A DNA stretch of 40,746 bases from JBCCGR01 sp039029195 (lineage in GTDB: Bacteria; Pseudomonadota; Alphaproteobacteria; Rhizobiales; Rhizobiaceae). The notes under the pieces are model-generated. The model was not told where the DNA came from. It worked only from the letters and a program-made list of their open reading frames with translations, and did no database searches. Below, in pieces: positions 24,360-32,297 of this stretch; the stretch's first letter is position 1; each line of letters opens with the position of its first letter. The translations under genes were made by a program, and so were the position numbers. The stretch is from assembly GCA_039029195.1 (NCBI GenBank), contig JBCCGR010000043.1:1-40746 (forward strand). Reading direction: 5' to 3'.

Positions 24360-24785
24360 TCAGATCATGCTGCGGTCGAGAACCTGGGTTACCAGGAGCC
24401 AAATTAGTGCGGGCACGCCGACCGCTCCGGCGGCAATCCAGACCCACCGTCGCTCACCGATCATGGCCATAATGACCAATGACAGAACCGGCGCCACGAT
24501 CATGTAGCCGAACCAGCCCATTGCGTAGATGCCGATCGCCAGTACGAACACAAAGGCCGCCATGCGCGAAAACTGTCCGAAAGATATGGCGTCGATTTTG
24601 GTCGGTTTGACCACCAGGCAAGCACCGCTGAGCGCAATGATCCATGCCAGAATGTTTGGCATGGTGTTGGGTGCGATGTTGCCGTCCTCTGCAATTTCGA
24701 CGTAGGCAGGAATGACGGCGAAGTACAATGCGAGCCCAAACAACAGAAAAAGTGCACCCGACAGGCGATCTGCGGAATTTGTCAT
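24360..24785 (-). CDS. tctB: Tripartite tricarboxylate transporter, small membrane subunit TctB
   Basis: A 141-residue protein with four hydrophobic segments ('GALFLLFGLALYFAVIPAYV', 'NILAWIIALSGACLVV', 'MAAFVFVLAIGIYAMGWFGYMIVAPVLSLVIMAMIG' which spans two, and 'WIAAGAVGVPALIWLLVTQVL'). Length and topology match TctB, the poorly conserved partner of TctA. Its place between tctC and tctA confirms the call. A strong hairpin precedes it. Confidence 0.9.
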   Translation of the reverse strand: MTNSADRLSGALFLLFGLALYFAVIPAYVEIAEDGNIAPNTMPNILAWIIALSGACLVVKPTKIDAISFGQFSRMAAFVFVLAIGIYAMGWFGYMIVAPVLSLVIMAMIGERRWVWIAAGAVGVPALIWLLVTQVLDRSMI

Positions 24786-24814
24786 AAGCCAACCGCCTCA
24801 TTTTGCCGGTTTGC

Positions 24815-24844
24815 GTCCCGCCGCACCAATGTATGCGGCGGGAC
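24815..24844 (-). promoter_or_regulatory. Intercistronic hairpin between tctC and tctB
   Basis: Arms GTCCCGCCGCA (24815-24825) and TGCGGCGGGAC (24834-24844) are perfectly complementary over 11 bases with an 8-base loop, starting 8 bases past the tctC stop. There is no T-run. Such hairpins stabilise the upstream message and raise binding-protein yield relative to permeases. Confidence 0.7.
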
Positions 24845-24851
24845 AGTCTGT

Positions 24852-25799
24852 TTATTTTGAGAAAAGCACAGCAACGTTTGCAAGACCATCAACCATCATC
24901 TTCTTGGTGCCGTCGGTACCAAGGTTCAGAGGTTCGCCTTTGATCGCGTTGCCAACAATTTTCACCATATCGTCCGACTTCAATGCGGCATCAATTGCCG
25001 CTGCGATTGCCTTGACCGCCTTTGGATCGGTGCCTTTGGTGGTGGCGATGAAGAAATATGGATCGACATAGGCGTTCACCCCGGCCTCCAGGAAAGTACC
25101 GGCATCAGGAGCATAGCTGACGCGATTGGCGTTGCCTGCTGCGATCACCTTCATCTTTCCCGCTTCAACATGAGGCAAGTGCTCGCCTGCGCTGAACCCG
25201 GCGAGAACCTGCCCGCCAAGAATGAGTTTCATCGCCTCAGCGCCACCCTTGGTCGAAACCATATTGAACTTCAGCCCCGTGTTTCTTGCCGCCACGTCCA
25301 TCAGCAGTTTTTGCGGAGGAGCGCCGAATGCAACTGGAACGGTGCCTTTTTCCTTGGCGTATTTGAACAGGCCGGGAAGATCGTCAAACGGAGCATCAAC
25401 CGAAGCAACCAGAGAAAGCTCCGCCTTTGCGATTGTTCCCAGATAGTCAAAGCTGTCCAGATTGAAGGGCAGTTTGTCACCGCGGCGAACAAGGTTCACC
25501 AGAATTGGCATGTTCACGCCCAGGCCAATGACCTGCCCACGAGCCGGCATCTTGGAGATGCCGGTGAACATGGCAACACCACCGCCGCCAGTTTTGTTTT
25601 CCGCAACAACGTTCCAGCCGGTCTGGTCTTCAATGACCTTGGCAAGAACGCGGCCCATCGTGTCGGTTGAGCCGCCGGCGCCAAAGCCGATTTGCAGCTT
25701 CAGCGCTCCTTTTGGTTTCCAGTCTTCGGCGAGGCTGGGCCCGGCCAGTCCGACCAGCAGGCTGGTCGCGATTGCCAATGTTGTTTTGAGGAATTTCAT
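24852..25799 (-). CDS. tctC: Tripartite tricarboxylate transporter substrate-binding protein TctC
   Basis: A 315-residue periplasmic binding protein. A signal peptide is visible ('LAIATSLLVGLAGPSLAE', cleavage near residue 24). The mature protein has the TctC/Bug pattern: 'LQIGFGAGGSTDTMGRVLA' (first ligand loop), 'VVAENKTGGGGVAMFTGI', and 'FGAPPQKLLMDVAARNTGLKFNMVSTKGGAEAMKLILGGQVLAGF', the last part forming the second ligand loop. It delivers substrate to TctAB. First structural gene after marR, with 24 bases between them. Confidence 0.93.
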   Translation of the reverse strand: MKFLKTTLAIATSLLVGLAGPSLAEDWKPKGALKLQIGFGAGGSTDTMGRVLAKVIEDQTGWNVVAENKTGGGGVAMFTGISKMPARGQVIGLGVNMPILVNLVRRGDKLPFNLDSFDYLGTIAKAELSLVASVDAPFDDLPGLFKYAKEKGTVPVAFGAPPQKLLMDVAARNTGLKFNMVSTKGGAEAMKLILGGQVLAGFSAGEHLPHVEAGKMKVIAAGNANRVSYAPDAGTFLEAGVNAYVDPYFFIATTKGTDPKAVKAIAAAIDAALKSDDMVKIVGNAIKGEPLNLGTDGTKKMMVDGLANVAVLFSK

Positions 25800-25823
25800 A
25801 ATGTTCCTTCCCTTCTTCGAGAT

Positions 25824-26357
25824 TTATGCAAGTTCCAGTTTTGAGGCCTCACCTTGATGGTGGTCTTCTGCTGACTGTTGTGATGCAGCCGCAATGCGTT
25901 GGCACATTTCGAGGAACAGTGGCTTTTCGTCATCGCTCAAGGCGCTGTCGATGCAATCAACCAACTGTTTCACCCCGGGAAGTTTCTCCCCGTATCTGCG
26001 CCGACCAAGCGGTGTGAGAGAAAACAGTTTGGTTCTTTTGTCCGATGGGCACGGCTTAGACGTAATCAGCCCGTTTTGCTGCATGTCCTTCAATGTGCGG
26101 GAAAGCTGAGCCTGTTCGGTTTTTGTGAAATCCACCAGGTCGGTCTGTGTGCTGTTGGGAGCCGTTGTCAGGCCAACCAACACGCGCCAGGACACCAGTC
26201 CAATTGGATTATCCTGTGCCAGCAAGCGCCGAACATCTGCTTTGATGGCCCGGGCGAGGCGAAATGACACGACAGCCAATTCGCTGACTCCCGGTGGCAC
26301 TGGGTCGAGCACCAACGCAGACGGTGGATTGTTTCTGTTTGACAGATCCTTTGCCAT
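25824..26357 (-). CDS. MarR-family transcriptional regulator
   Basis: A 177-residue winged-helix regulator. The central part is diagnostic: 'LVSWRVLVGLTTAPNSTQTDLVDFTKTEQAQLSRTLKDMQQNGLITSKPCPSDKRTKLFSLTPLGRR' covers the recognition helix ('TEQAQLSRTLKDMQQ') and the wing with 'SDKRTK'. It heads the tctCBA cluster on the same strand, so it probably controls transport of the substrate, with the transported acid or a metabolite as effector. A near-palindromic site lies 28 bases upstream of the start, which suggests autoregulation. Confidence 0.9.
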   Translation of the reverse strand: MAKDLSNRNNPPSALVLDPVPPGVSELAVVSFRLARAIKADVRRLLAQDNPIGLVSWRVLVGLTTAPNSTQTDLVDFTKTEQAQLSRTLKDMQQNGLITSKPCPSDKRTKLFSLTPLGRRRYGEKLPGVKQLVDCIDSALSDDEKPLFLEMCQRIAAASQQSAEDHHQGEASKLELA

Positions 26358-26384
26358 ATCGGCATCGAGTTAAACAGAAAATAT

Positions 26385-26396
26385 ATGATATGTCAT
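26385..26396. promoter_or_regulatory. Putative MarR operator
   Basis: ATGATATGTCAT is a near-perfect dyad (ATGA / TCAT) within an AT-rich tract just upstream of marR. Size and position match MarR-family operators. The rest of the 26358-26548 gap is AT-rich and contains no gene. Confidence 0.45.
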
Positions 26397-26548
26397 CTAA
26401 TTTCTGTTGGAGAAACGATACCGCTCTGCTGAAACGCATCAAGCCGCTTTGAATACGGTTTTTGTTGAATAAAATTAAGGGTTTATCAGTCAGTTGGACG
26501 AACAGGCCGGAACGAAAACGGCTTTGCCTTCAGATAATCTGAATTGGT

Positions 26549-27292
26549 TTATCCGAGCACATCCAGCACATTTGGCTGTCTGAATCGCTTCGCACCGCCA
26601 ACGAGTTCCTCGCCATTTTGTTCCCAAACAGGAAGCAGCGCGTCGAGGTTGGCTTTGGCGGCGGCGGTGCGCTCTGCGCTCACGGCAACCATTTCGCCAA
26701 TGAACTGTCGCAGTCCGATCGGCCAGCTTTCTGGAAACCAGTCAGGCCAGTCTTGCGAGGTTGGTGCGTTCTCATAGACGTAGTGCGTGTCGAAACGTTC
26801 ATGTGAAACATGTGAGAACATGCCGTCGGCGGACACTTTCAGAGCCAGCTGAGCCGCAGCGCGGACCACGGTTTCATCGTCGATCAGCCTTTCCAGCGGG
26901 AACAGGTCGCCATCGGCCACCGGCTCCAGAACGATCAGTCGGCCATGCTCATTCAGCACGCGGCGGGCCTCTCCAAGCGCTTCGCCAATCATTGATGTGG
27001 GCACATGGTGCAGGGACTGACAAAAAATCACCGCATCAAACAAGGCATCCTCGAACGGCATGGTCTCGCCAACGCCATCAGCATAGTCGTGACCATGATC
27101 GGGATCTGCCTTGCGTGCTGCATCAAGGGCAGCACGAGAGGTCTCCAGGCCAGTGGGATTGTGGCCAGCTTTTCTCAACGCCCGCACCAGAAATCCGCCA
27201 CCACAACCAACATCCAGAACGCGGGCACCGGCGCAAGGAATGTGCGCCAGAACATGTTCTGCCATAAGTGCGTTTGGATCGGTGCTGGTCAT
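26549..27292 (-). CDS. Class I SAM-dependent methyltransferase
   Basis: A 247-residue methyltransferase. Motif I is 'VLDVGCGGGFLVRAL' (residues 25-39), followed by 'GLETSRAALDAAR' (acidic residue binding the ribose), 'FDAVIFCQSLHHVP' (motif II) and 'VLNEHGRLIVLEPVA' (motif III): the UbiE/MenG-like small-molecule type. Substrate unknown. The ATG at 27292 is chosen; a TTG at 27313 is the alternative, and no convincing ribosome site precedes either. It lies 30 bases downstream of the DUF1194 gene on the same strand, probably in one operon. Confidence 0.85.
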   Translation of the reverse strand: MTSTDPNALMAEHVLAHIPCAGARVLDVGCGGGFLVRALRKAGHNPTGLETSRAALDAARKADPDHGHDYADGVGETMPFEDALFDAVIFCQSLHHVPTSMIGEALGEARRVLNEHGRLIVLEPVADGDLFPLERLIDDETVVRAAAQLALKVSADGMFSHVSHERFDTHYVYENAPTSQDWPDWFPESWPIGLRQFIGEMVAVSAERTAAAKANLDALLPVWEQNGEELVGGAKRFRQPNVLDVLG

Positions 27293-27322
27293 TGGCGCTG
27301 CATCAACTGGCAATTCTCCACC

Positions 27323-28195
27323 TCAGTCAAATCCCAGGGATCGCATGAACTGAAGCCGTTGCTTTTCGCCGATCAGGCAATCGATCCGTGGCGCGCGCAC
27401 CGCCTGACCACCAGCGGCGACAACCCGGCGATGGGCGTTCGTCGTGCCACCATACCTGGAAAGCGCGAAGCGTTTGGGAGGTGAGATCCCTGAAATTTCC
27501 AGCATCATCTTCTGGCGAATGCTGGCCGCCAGTCGCGAAGCTTCCAGCACCGGCACAACAAAGGCCGCCGGCCCACCAGCCACACAATCTTCATAGTAGA
27601 TGTCGAGGTTCTTGATCTGGAATCCACCCTGTCCGGCCTTGATGAGGATCGGCAGGCCGTTGATTTCAATCCCGCGCTCCAGCACCTCGGCGCGAGCGGC
27701 GAGCACGTGCGGCCCAAGATTGTTTGGTCCGTCGCCTGAGATGTCGATCACCCGGCGCGCGCCTTCAAACCGGTTGCCGTCAATCATCAGTGCGGCCTGC
27801 GCCAGCGCCGTTGAAATTGAAGTGCCCTGGGAAATGCCGATATCGGCGGTGTCGAGTTTTTTGGCCGCAGCTTTCACCGACGCCGCATCATCGAGCAGGG
27901 TCCAATCCATGACGAGATTGGTGGCCAGCACCCCGCCATATTCCAGATAGGCGAGCGCAATGCGCCCGTGATAGCCGGATGTGATGGCCTGAACGATATC
28001 CGGATGGCGGAGTGCAGCCACATAGCCATCGCGCTGCAGCTTTTGCTCGTCCTTGTCCATTGAGCCGGAAATATCGACAGCGAGCACCAGTTCGAGATCA
28101 ACCGGCACAGGCGCCTGTGCTTGGGATGGTGCAAACGGCAGGGCGATCACGAACAGGCTCGCGATCAGTACAAGAATTGGCTTCAGCTTCTGCAT
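27323..28195 (-). CDS. Secreted DUF1194 protein with a von Willebrand A-like domain
   Basis: A 290-residue exported protein. The signal peptide is 'LKPILVLIASLFVIALPFAPSQAQA'-like (given in part) with cleavage near residue 27. A MIDAS metal site is visible as D-x-S-x-S in 'AVDISGSMD' (Asp41, Ser43, Ser45). 'GTSISTALAQAALMI' and 'RRVIDISGDGPNN' are later metal-site and strand segments typical of DUF1194. It is a periplasmic or envelope protein of unknown role; the fold implies metal-dependent protein binding. The ATG at 28195 has CAGGAG eight bases upstream. The FNR-like box near 28290 lies between this gene and the divergent UspA gene. Confidence 0.88.
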   Translation of the reverse strand: MQKLKPILVLIASLFVIALPFAPSQAQAPVPVDLELVLAVDISGSMDKDEQKLQRDGYVAALRHPDIVQAITSGYHGRIALAYLEYGGVLATNLVMDWTLLDDAASVKAAAKKLDTADIGISQGTSISTALAQAALMIDGNRFEGARRVIDISGDGPNNLGPHVLAARAEVLERGIEINGLPILIKAGQGGFQIKNLDIYYEDCVAGGPAAFVVPVLEASRLAASIRQKMMLEISGISPPKRFALSRYGGTTNAHRRVVAAGGQAVRAPRIDCLIGEKQRLQFMRSLGFD

Positions 28196-28285
28196 GACAG
28201 CACTCCTGTATCTCTGAAACTGAGTGTGCCTGCATTTGACCACGCATTGCAACCGCCTGACCGCGCAAAACAATCGTGGGCTTCC

Positions 28286-28299
28286 TTGATCTGGATCAA
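28286..28299. promoter_or_regulatory. FNR/FixK-type binding site
   Basis: TTGATCTGGATCAA is a perfect dyad matching the FNR/FnrL/FixK consensus TTGAT-N4-ATCAA. It lies 70 bases upstream of the UspA gene and 91 bases upstream of the divergent DUF1194 gene. No good -10 hexamer stands at the class II distance on the plus strand, so the controlled direction is unresolved. Confidence 0.75.
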
Positions 28300-28368
28300 T
28301 CTCCTTGTGGTTTATCGCTGGCGGCATGCGCCTGCGCGTCCCACGTATGGTTCGAAAGGAGAGAGGAC

Positions 28369-28785
28369 ATGTATCAAAACATCATCGTACCAATCGATCT
28401 GGGGCAGCTTGAAAACGGCAAGACTTCGATCACGCTGGCGCGCGGCCTCGTCAATGATGGCGGCTCGATCCATCTCGTCAATGTGGTCGAGAACATTGCC
28501 ATGGCCGGTGGGCCGCACATGCCGATGAACTTCATGAAGGAGTGCGAGGACCAGGCCCGCAAATCCATGAAAGAACTCTATGAAGAAGAAGGCCTGGGGG
28601 AAGGCGGGTCGTGGAATGTCCTATTGGGACCCGCCGCCATGCGCATTCTCGATTATGCAGAAGAGCACAATGGCGATCTGGTCATCGTTGCCTCGCATCG
28701 ACCGGGATTAAAGGACTATTTCCTCGGATCAACCGCGGGTCGCGTGGTGCGCCATGCCCAATGTCCCGTGTTGGTCAATCGATAG
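28369..28785 (+). CDS. Universal stress protein (UspA family)
   Basis: A 138-residue UspA-fold protein. It starts 'MYQNIIVPIDLGQ' (first strand and the Asp of the nucleotide site), continues 'GSIHLVNVVEN', and ends with the ATP-loop motif 'ASHRPGLKDYFLGSTAGRVVRHAQCPVLV', where the G-x-T-A-G loop and closing strand are typical of ATP-binding members. A strong ribosome site, AAGGAGAGAGGA, precedes the start. The DksA-like gene follows after 12 bases. UspA genes in alphaproteobacteria are often induced under low oxygen; the upstream FNR/FixK box fits. Confidence 0.9.
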   Translation: MYQNIIVPIDLGQLENGKTSITLARGLVNDGGSIHLVNVVENIAMAGGPHMPMNFMKECEDQARKSMKELYEEEGLGEGGSWNVLLGPAAMRILDYAEEHNGDLVIVASHRPGLKDYFLGSTAGRVVRHAQCPVLVNR

Positions 28786-28797
28786 GGAGGATGGCTG

Positions 28798-29172
28798 ATG
28801 CGAGACTTCAATCACTATCGCAGAGTGCTGGAAAAGCGGCGGTCTGAGCTGAACCAACGCCTGCAGGGCATTGAGCACGATCTTGATGCTCCCAGGGACC
28901 AAGATACCGAAGAGCGGGCCGTGGAAATGGAAGGCGACGAAGTGCTGGAAACCATGGGCATCAATGGTCTGGAAGAACTGGAAGCTATTTCCGCCGCCCT
29001 TACGCGCCTCGATACGGGGACTTATGGGATCTGTGTGGGCTGCGGGGAAGAAATTTCCGATGCCCGGCTACAGGTGCTTCCGGCAACACCGCTCTGCCGT
29101 AACTGCATTTCGCAATCCCAGGCGGAAACGCAGCCGCACATGGCGCGCGCTCCTATGCAGGCCATGTTCTGA
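28798..29172 (+). CDS. TraR/DksA-family zinc-finger protein
   Basis: A 124-residue protein with an N-terminal helical hairpin ('HYRRVLEKRRSELNQRLQGIEHDL' and 'ETMGINGLEELEAISAALTRLDTGTYG', with the acidic tip between) and a four-cysteine zinc finger Cys79-x2-Cys82 ... Cys100-x2-Cys103. DksA proteins enter the RNA polymerase secondary channel and, with ppGpp, alter promoter choice. The acidic tip 'DAPRDQDTEERAVE' differs from the classic DxxDxA. The last ~20 residues are extra. It is co-transcribed with the UspA gene and is probably a stress-specific paralogue rather than the housekeeping dksA. Confidence 0.87.
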   Translation: MRDFNHYRRVLEKRRSELNQRLQGIEHDLDAPRDQDTEERAVEMEGDEVLETMGINGLEELEAISAALTRLDTGTYGICVGCGEEISDARLQVLPATPLCRNCISQSQAETQPHMARAPMQAMF

Positions 29173-29190
29173 CAGGTGTGGCCTTTGTTA

Positions 29191-29246
29191 AAAACGCAGG
29201 ATCACTCCACAGCGTAAAGTGACATGAGGACCTGCGTTTTCTTTCT
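29191..29246 (+). terminator. Terminator after the UspA-DksA pair
   Basis: AAAACGCAGG (29191-29200) pairs with CCTGCGTTTT (29231-29240), with an inner TCACT/AGTGA pairing, and is followed by CTTTCTT. It overlaps the 3' end of the convergent DUF3237 gene, so the final codons of that gene lie within the stem-loop. Confidence 0.65.
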
Positions 29247-29663
29247 TGCGCCCGTGCCCACAAACACGGTCGCATTGACCCAGTCATAGCGTTCATCGCC
29301 CGTCTCAAGGCGGGCGATGGTGCGCATGTAGTAGTCTTGCGGTGGAACATCCTCACCGCGCGCCAGTTTCGCCAGCACGTGGGCCGACCCGTGGCGATAG
29401 CCGAAATTGATCACCTCAATCACCGCACCATCAAAAGTCTCGATCGCATAGAGCGTGTCGAGTTCCGCCGAACCATTGGCGAATACGGTTTGCCAGTCCG
29501 CCCCGACATTGAGCAGCTTTCCTTGAATGCGAGGTCCCACCACGGTTCCTCCAATGATCGGGATGATGCGCCGTTTGCCCCCGGGTGCTGTGCCCAGCTC
29601 CTTTATCGGACCGAGCTCAACCGTGTAGTTGCACACAAGGGAAAGTGTTGGGCTTGGCAGCAT
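29202..29663 (-). CDS. DUF3237 (UPF0311) family protein
   Basis: A 153-residue beta-rich protein. Family marks are 'GGKRRIIPIIGGTVVGPRIQGKLLNVGADWQTV' (split here between 'GGKRRIIPIIGG' and 'GKLLNVGADWQTV'), 'GAVIEVINFGYRHG', 'YYMRTIARLETG' and the closing 'YDWVNATVFVGTGARKK'. The role of the family is unknown; the fold is a small lipocalin-like barrel. No signal peptide. It is convergent with the DksA-like gene, and a 294-base AT-rich gap lies on its upstream side. Confidence 0.85.
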   Translation of the reverse strand: MLPSPTLSLVCNYTVELGPIKELGTAPGGKRRIIPIIGGTVVGPRIQGKLLNVGADWQTVFANGSAELDTLYAIETFDGAVIEVINFGYRHGSAHVLAKLARGEDVPPQDYYMRTIARLETGDERYDWVNATVFVGTGARKKTQVLMSLYAVE

Positions 29664-29716
29664 GGCGGATCATCGTGCAGAGAATTGAGATATTCGCAAC
29701 GATAACCCAGCGTAGT

Positions 29717-29854
29717 GAATTTTCAAAATTCATATTCCAATTGAATATCTAAGCCCGACCTTGAATTGATGCAACTCAATCCTATGTATTAAATTCCACA
29801 ATATTAATTTATGCCAAAATTATATTCAAAAATGTGAGGCATGAAACCTCATGC
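29717..29854. repeat. AT-rich region with three palindromes
   Basis: GAATTTT-C-AAAATTC (29717-29731) is directly followed by ATATTC-N5-GAATAT (29732-29748). A third dyad, GCATGA-N4-TCATGC, lies at 29839-29854. All are in the gene-free 29664-29957 stretch, which is markedly more AT-rich than the rest of the window. They may be operators for the SPFH gene or DNA-curvature elements. Confidence 0.55.
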
Positions 29855-29895
29855 AGAGATTTTTGTTTCTATTTGTTCGCGCAGCCATGGATAGA

Positions 29896-29924
29896 TTGAA
29901 ATTTAATTCAAATTATGATATAAT
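29896..29924 (+). promoter_or_regulatory. Strong housekeeping-type promoter of the SPFH gene
   Basis: TTGAAA (29896-29901) and TATAAT (29919-29924) are separated by exactly 17 bases, 33 bases before the start codon. Both hexamers are close to or at consensus, which is unusual in this high-GC genome. Confidence 0.75.
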
Positions 29925-29957
29925 ATTGGCAAATCATGATGCGAAGAGAGGGAAATT

Positions 29958-31388
29958 ATGCTTGCGTGGCCAATATTTGCAATGTTTGTCATTGCTGCGG
30001 GTTATGTGATTCGCAACAGTTTGAACTTCGATAATCCCAATCTGGACGGGATCGTCAACATGGTCGGTTGGGGGGTCAAAGTGGCAGGTATTCTGCTGTT
30101 CGCCTTCACCACCTTCAACGGCATGTTTTTCTATGCCGAACCGGGCTTCAAATACCACGTGCGGACCATCACCGGTCAGGAAAAAATGGTCTCGGACACG
30201 GGGTACAACATGCACCTGTTCGGGCGCTACAATGCCTGGAAAAATGCCATGTCGGTTCAGGCATCCGCGTCCGGTCATGGACAGATGTCGGCAGAGACCG
30301 ACGGCTCGCAGATGAGTGCCAATCTCGCACCGAAATCGCTGGTGTTCCTGGATCAGGTGGATGCAAATGTCTCGGCGACCGCTCGCTTTGAACTGCCGGC
30401 TGACGAAGAAGCATTCCTGCGCCTTGCGCGCCAATACCGCACACCGGAAAACCTGCTGCGCACGGAGCTCGTGCCGGCCTTTGAAGAGACGCTGGGCGCA
30501 AATGCAGCATTGATGTCGGCGGAGGATTACTTTCAGGGTGGCAAGACCGAGTTCAACAATGAGTTTCTGCGCCAGATGGAGGGTGGCATTTATCTCGTGC
30601 GCCGTATCGAAAAGCGGGTGCAGGTTCAGGGTAATCGTCCCGGCAGTGCAAATGCTGCATTGGGTGAAAACCAGGCGCAGTTTGGAGATGACACCAAAAC
30701 AATCTTCGTGGTTGAAAAGCGTGTGGGTGCAGACGGACAACCGCTCCGCAAGGCGCAATCGTTTGAAAAGTTCGGCATTACCGTCACCTCAGCGCGTGTG
30801 ACCCATGTGGAACCCAACACGCGATTCAAGGACCGTATGAGCCTGCGCCAGCAGGCAGCCGCTGACCGCGCAATTGCCCGTGAAAAGCGGGTGCAGGAAG
30901 AGGAACAGCGTCTCTTGGCAATCGCCAAGGGTGAACGTGAAGTGGCGGAACGTCAGGCTACAGCCAAGGTGGAACAGATTGAAAAAACCACCCAGGCCGA
31001 AACGGAAAAGCAGCTTGCCATCACGGCTGCGGAGCGGGAACGCGAAGCCGCCCGGATCGCCAAGGAGCAGTCTGAAATCCTTCTGGAAAAAGCCAAGATT
31101 GATGCGCAGGCTGTTAAGGTTGCTGCCGATGCTGCGGCCTACGAAAAGCGCGAAATCCTGGCGGCTGACAATGCGCTGGCGCAAAAACTTGATGCCTATA
31201 TCAAGGTCCAGTCGGTCTGGGCGGATGCCTTCTCGCGTCGTCGTGTTCCGGCGACCATCTTCGGCGCGAGCGAGCAGGGACCGGGATCAGACACTGATGT
31301 CACGCGTTTCCTCCAGCTTCTGACAGTGCAGTCGGCGAAGGGGCTTGCTGTGGATCCGAACATCGAGCGGGCGAAGGCATCACAGTAG
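29958..31388 (+). CDS. SPFH/Band 7-domain membrane protein
   Basis: A 476-residue protein. Two hydrophobic segments lie at residues ~1-16 and ~34-52, then 'FKYHVRTITGQEKMV' begins an SPFH-like domain to about 285. Residues ~289-412 are a long Ala/Glu/Arg-rich coiled coil typical of flotillin/prohibitin relatives ('REKRVQEEEQRLLAIAKGEREVAERQA', quoted in part). The C-terminal ~60 residues are less ordered. Such proteins form ring-like membrane scaffolds. The start has GAGAGGG five bases upstream and a near-consensus promoter. It is a single-gene unit ending at a terminator. No NfeD-like or protease partner lies next to it. Confidence 0.8.
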   Translation: MLAWPIFAMFVIAAGYVIRNSLNFDNPNLDGIVNMVGWGVKVAGILLFAFTTFNGMFFYAEPGFKYHVRTITGQEKMVSDTGYNMHLFGRYNAWKNAMSVQASASGHGQMSAETDGSQMSANLAPKSLVFLDQVDANVSATARFELPADEEAFLRLARQYRTPENLLRTELVPAFEETLGANAALMSAEDYFQGGKTEFNNEFLRQMEGGIYLVRRIEKRVQVQGNRPGSANAALGENQAQFGDDTKTIFVVEKRVGADGQPLRKAQSFEKFGITVTSARVTHVEPNTRFKDRMSLRQQAAADRAIAREKRVQEEEQRLLAIAKGEREVAERQATAKVEQIEKTTQAETEKQLAITAAEREREAARIAKEQSEILLEKAKIDAQAVKVAADAAAYEKREILAADNALAQKLDAYIKVQSVWADAFSRRRVPATIFGASEQGPGSDTDVTRFLQLLTVQSAKGLAVDPNIERAKASQ

Positions 31389-31413
31389 CTCAATATCTTC
31401 TCCCGATTAGAAC

Positions 31414-31436
31414 ACAGGCGCTTCGGCGCCTGTTTT
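31414..31436 (+). terminator. Terminator of the SPFH gene
   Basis: ACAGGCGC (31414-31421), loop TTCG, GCGCCTGT (31426-31433), then TTTTC. The UUCG tetraloop makes it very stable. It lies 26 bases past the stop codon. Confidence 0.85.
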
Positions 31437-31571
31437 CGCTTTGGGCCAGATGAAGTGCGTGCTTTCCTGTTTCGGATTATACAAGGTGAGGGTGAGGGTG
31501 AGATGAGTTCAAACCGGGCTGTGGGCGCAACTGGTAAAGTTCAGTCAGGCTAAATTTGAGGGGGGTCGGAA

Positions 31572-32120
31572 ATGCCAACGGCAGGAAAACTGAACGGCAC
31601 GTTGAGGGCTTTCATCGAAAAACAGCCCCTGTTCTTTGTGGCAACGGCTGATCGCGAGGGCCGCGTGAACCTTTCGCCCAAAGGACTTGAGACCTTGCGG
31701 ATTGAGGATGACAATCGCATCGTCTGGCTCAATCTGTCAGGGAGTGGAAATGAAACCGCTGCCCACGTGCGTGCGACAGGTCGCATGACCTTGATGTTCT
31801 GTGCGTTCGAGGGGGACCCATTCATCTTGCGGGTTTATGGAACGGCGAAGGTGCTGCATCCGCGCGATGCAGTTTGGGATGACCTCGCGTCAGAGTTCCC
31901 GCAGCTTGCCGGAAGTCGACAGATTTTTGATCTCCACGTTGATCTGGTGCAGACATCCTGCGGGTCGGGCGTGCCGGTCATGAAGTTTGAACGCTCGCGC
32001 GGCGAGGAAGAACTGGTTCCTTTCTATGACGAGATGGGGCCAGAAGGCGTCAAAGATTATTGGCGAAAGAAGAATGTTGAAACGGTCGATGGGAAGCCAA
32101 CCGGCATTTTCGACGATTGA
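31572..32120 (+). CDS. Pyridoxamine 5'-phosphate oxidase-like flavoprotein
   Basis: A 182-residue protein with the split-barrel FMN-binding pattern: 'FFVATADREGRVNLSPKGLETLRI' (first strands; 'NLSPKG' is typical of the general-stress PNPOx branch), 'WLNLSGSGNETAAHV', 'RMTLMFCAFEGDPFILRVYGTAKV'. FMN-dependent reductase or F420-like roles are known in the family; it is not the vitamin B6 enzyme PdxH. A strong purine-rich ribosome site (GAGGGGGG) precedes the start. The 31389-31571 gap holds the preceding terminator and a threefold GGTGAG run near 31486. Confidence 0.85.
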   Translation: MPTAGKLNGTLRAFIEKQPLFFVATADREGRVNLSPKGLETLRIEDDNRIVWLNLSGSGNETAAHVRATGRMTLMFCAFEGDPFILRVYGTAKVLHPRDAVWDDLASEFPQLAGSRQIFDLHVDLVQTSCGSGVPVMKFERSRGEEELVPFYDEMGPEGVKDYWRKKNVETVDGKPTGIFDD

Positions 32121-32297
32121 ATTTTAACACGTCCATCGGGCTCGGTATGAGCCATCAGTTGATATGCGACAAGAAACAAATGTGTGGTTCAAAGTGCGCC
32201 CCACACTCTACGCTCGGTAACTCATTGCAGGGTAGAGGGCATGCTCTTACCCTGATGGCTCGACGGTTTAATTTCAGAGCTTCAAGCGAAGGGTGCC

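Noticed and set aside
29934..30758. Open frame of 274 codons on the minus strand across the SPFH gene
   Set aside because: It is antisense to a well-supported gene with promoter, ribosome site and terminator, and its translation has no recognisable domain.
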